A stretch of 64,000 nt of DNA from Lachnospiraceae bacterium. GTDB lineage: Bacteria > Bacillota > Clostridia > Lachnospirales > Lachnospiraceae. Under the pieces are notes generated by a model. The model was not told where the DNA came from, searched no databases, and worked only from the letters and a program-made list of their open reading frames with translations. This document shows positions 63,601 to 64,000 of this stretch, one piece after another. Each line of letters opens with the position of its first letter. Position 1 is the stretch's first letter. The stretch is from NCBI GenBank assembly GCA_011960625.1, contig BLMJ01000232.1:48471-112470 (forward strand), in the 5' to 3' direction. Made by a program: the position numbers and the translations under genes.

Positions 63601-63839
63601 TTTGCAATGATTTGCTCTAAACGGTCTACATTTAGCGGCTCGATATAAGTGACGTCTGCCATCTCTGGATCTGTCATGATAGTGGCAGGGTTGGAATTGA
63701 CCAGTACAATCTCATAACCGAGACCTCGAAGTGCTTTGCAGGCCTGGGTTCCGGAATAATCGAACTCGCAGGCTTGACCAATGATAATCGGGCCGGAGCC
63801 TATAATAAGTATCTTGTGAATGTCTGTTCTTTTTGGCAT
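60615..63839 (-). CDS. carB: carbamoyl-phosphate synthase large subunit
   Basis: The 1074-residue enzyme makes carbamoyl phosphate for pyrimidines and arginine. Both ATP-grasp halves are intact: [17 protein letters not shown] at the start of the first, [20 protein letters not shown] opening the second. The C-terminal allosteric domain (about 935-1074) is present. AGGAGG lies before the ATG at 63839. A strong promoter directly upstream suggests it can be transcribed apart from carA, which is not in the window. Confidence 0.97.
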   Translation of the reverse strand: [1074 protein letters not shown]

Positions 63840-63884
63840 GTTTTCCTCCTAAAATGTTTGACATATGAACAGTGATTGTATTTT

Positions 63885-63913
63885 ATATTAGTAGAGTTTT
63901 TCCTGGTTGTCAA
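63885..63913 (-). promoter_or_regulatory. promoter of carB
   Basis: On the minus strand TTGACA (63913-63908) and TAATAT (63890-63885) have a 17-base spacer, a near-consensus sigma-A promoter 46 bases before carB. Confidence 0.75.
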
Positions 63914-63952
63914 TAAAAACGGTGTTTTACTAAGAAAAAGAGGGTAACGAAA

Positions 63953-63980
63953 ACCCCACAAACCAATGGAATGTGGGGGT
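63953..63980 (-). terminator. hairpin upstream of the carB promoter
   Basis: ACCCCACA / TGTGGGG(G)T with an 11-base loop. On the minus strand it is followed by TTTT and then a pyrimidine-rich run. It probably ends the transcript of the gene beyond the window. Confidence 0.45.
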
Positions 63981-64000
63981 CTCGCCGTTGTTATAGTTAT

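Overview
The window looks like a chromosomal segment from a gut Lachnospiraceae (Clostridium cluster XIVa, Blautia / Ruminococcus gnavus / Dorea type). The grounds are moderate GC, strong GGAGG ribosome sites, T-rich intrinsic terminators, DUF951 beside rpsF-ssb-rpsR, LPXTG-type surface proteins with a class B sortase, a GH112 phosphorylase locus and a YesN/YesM-type two-component system. I found no rRNA, tRNA, CRISPR array, transposase or phage gene.

Layout. 1-2.6 kb: a small membrane protein, cysK, an HD-domain protein and a DEDDh exonuclease with a zinc ribbon. 2.7-6.1 kb: a sortase-anchored surface protein with a transglutaminase-like domain. 6.3-9.3 kb: a lone protein resembling the N-terminus of PrdA, a flavodoxin, and a DnaJ / DUF5685 / zinc-ribbon operon on the minus strand. 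9.4-13.2 kb: a CyuA-type cysteine desulfidase behind a cre site, a class B sortase, DUF951, and rpsF-ssb-rpsR. 13.4-27.2 kb: a galacto-N-biose / lacto-N-biose utilisation locus (CBM9-like protein, nagB, GH112 phosphorylase, two-component system, sugar ABC transporter, Gfo/Idh/MocA oxidoreductase, AraC regulator, sugar-phosphate nucleotidyltransferase, N-acetylhexosamine 1-kinase). 27.3-29.1 kb: an XRE regulator bracketed by a short dispersed repeat, a small helical protein and a gene-poor stretch. 29.1-33.2 kb: a second LPXTG surface protein. 33.4-41.2 kb: a complete Wadjet defence operon in the order jetD-jetA-jetB-jetC. 41.3-45.7 kb: a membrane protein and an ABC-2 exporter with two permeases. 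45.7-54.2 kb: GH36 alpha-galactosidase, an FAD/Rieske oxidoreductase, a four-domain flavodiiron protein, and a TetM-like GTPase fused to a YacP/Rae1-type NYN nuclease. 54.2-58.2 kb: a DUF3796/HTH cassette behind a promoter set inside a long inverted repeat, then metNIQ preceded by a methionine-rich 31-codon reading frame and a terminator. 58.2-63.8 kb: two GNAT acetyltransferases, an XRE membrane regulator and carB.

How the genes work together. The 13-27 kb block can sense (kinase and response regulator), import (lipoprotein and two permeases, ATPase elsewhere) and phosphorolyse beta-1,3-galactosyl-HexNAc disaccharides from mucin or milk glycans. NahK, the nucleotidyltransferase and NagB then feed the sugars into nucleotide sugars or glycolysis. 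The surface proteins and GH36 enzyme fit a host-glycan and plant-glycan niche. Wadjet protects against plasmids. The flavodiiron protein and flavodoxin fit a strict anaerobe handling O2 or NO.

The most noteworthy signals are the Met-rich leader frame with terminator ahead of metNIQ, the ribosome-protection-like GTPase fused to an A-site-nuclease-like domain, the promoter flanked by 23-bp inverted arms, the CTAGTGTGCTGACACA repeat family (one copy inside the Wadjet operon), and the orphan PrdA-like N-terminal protein.
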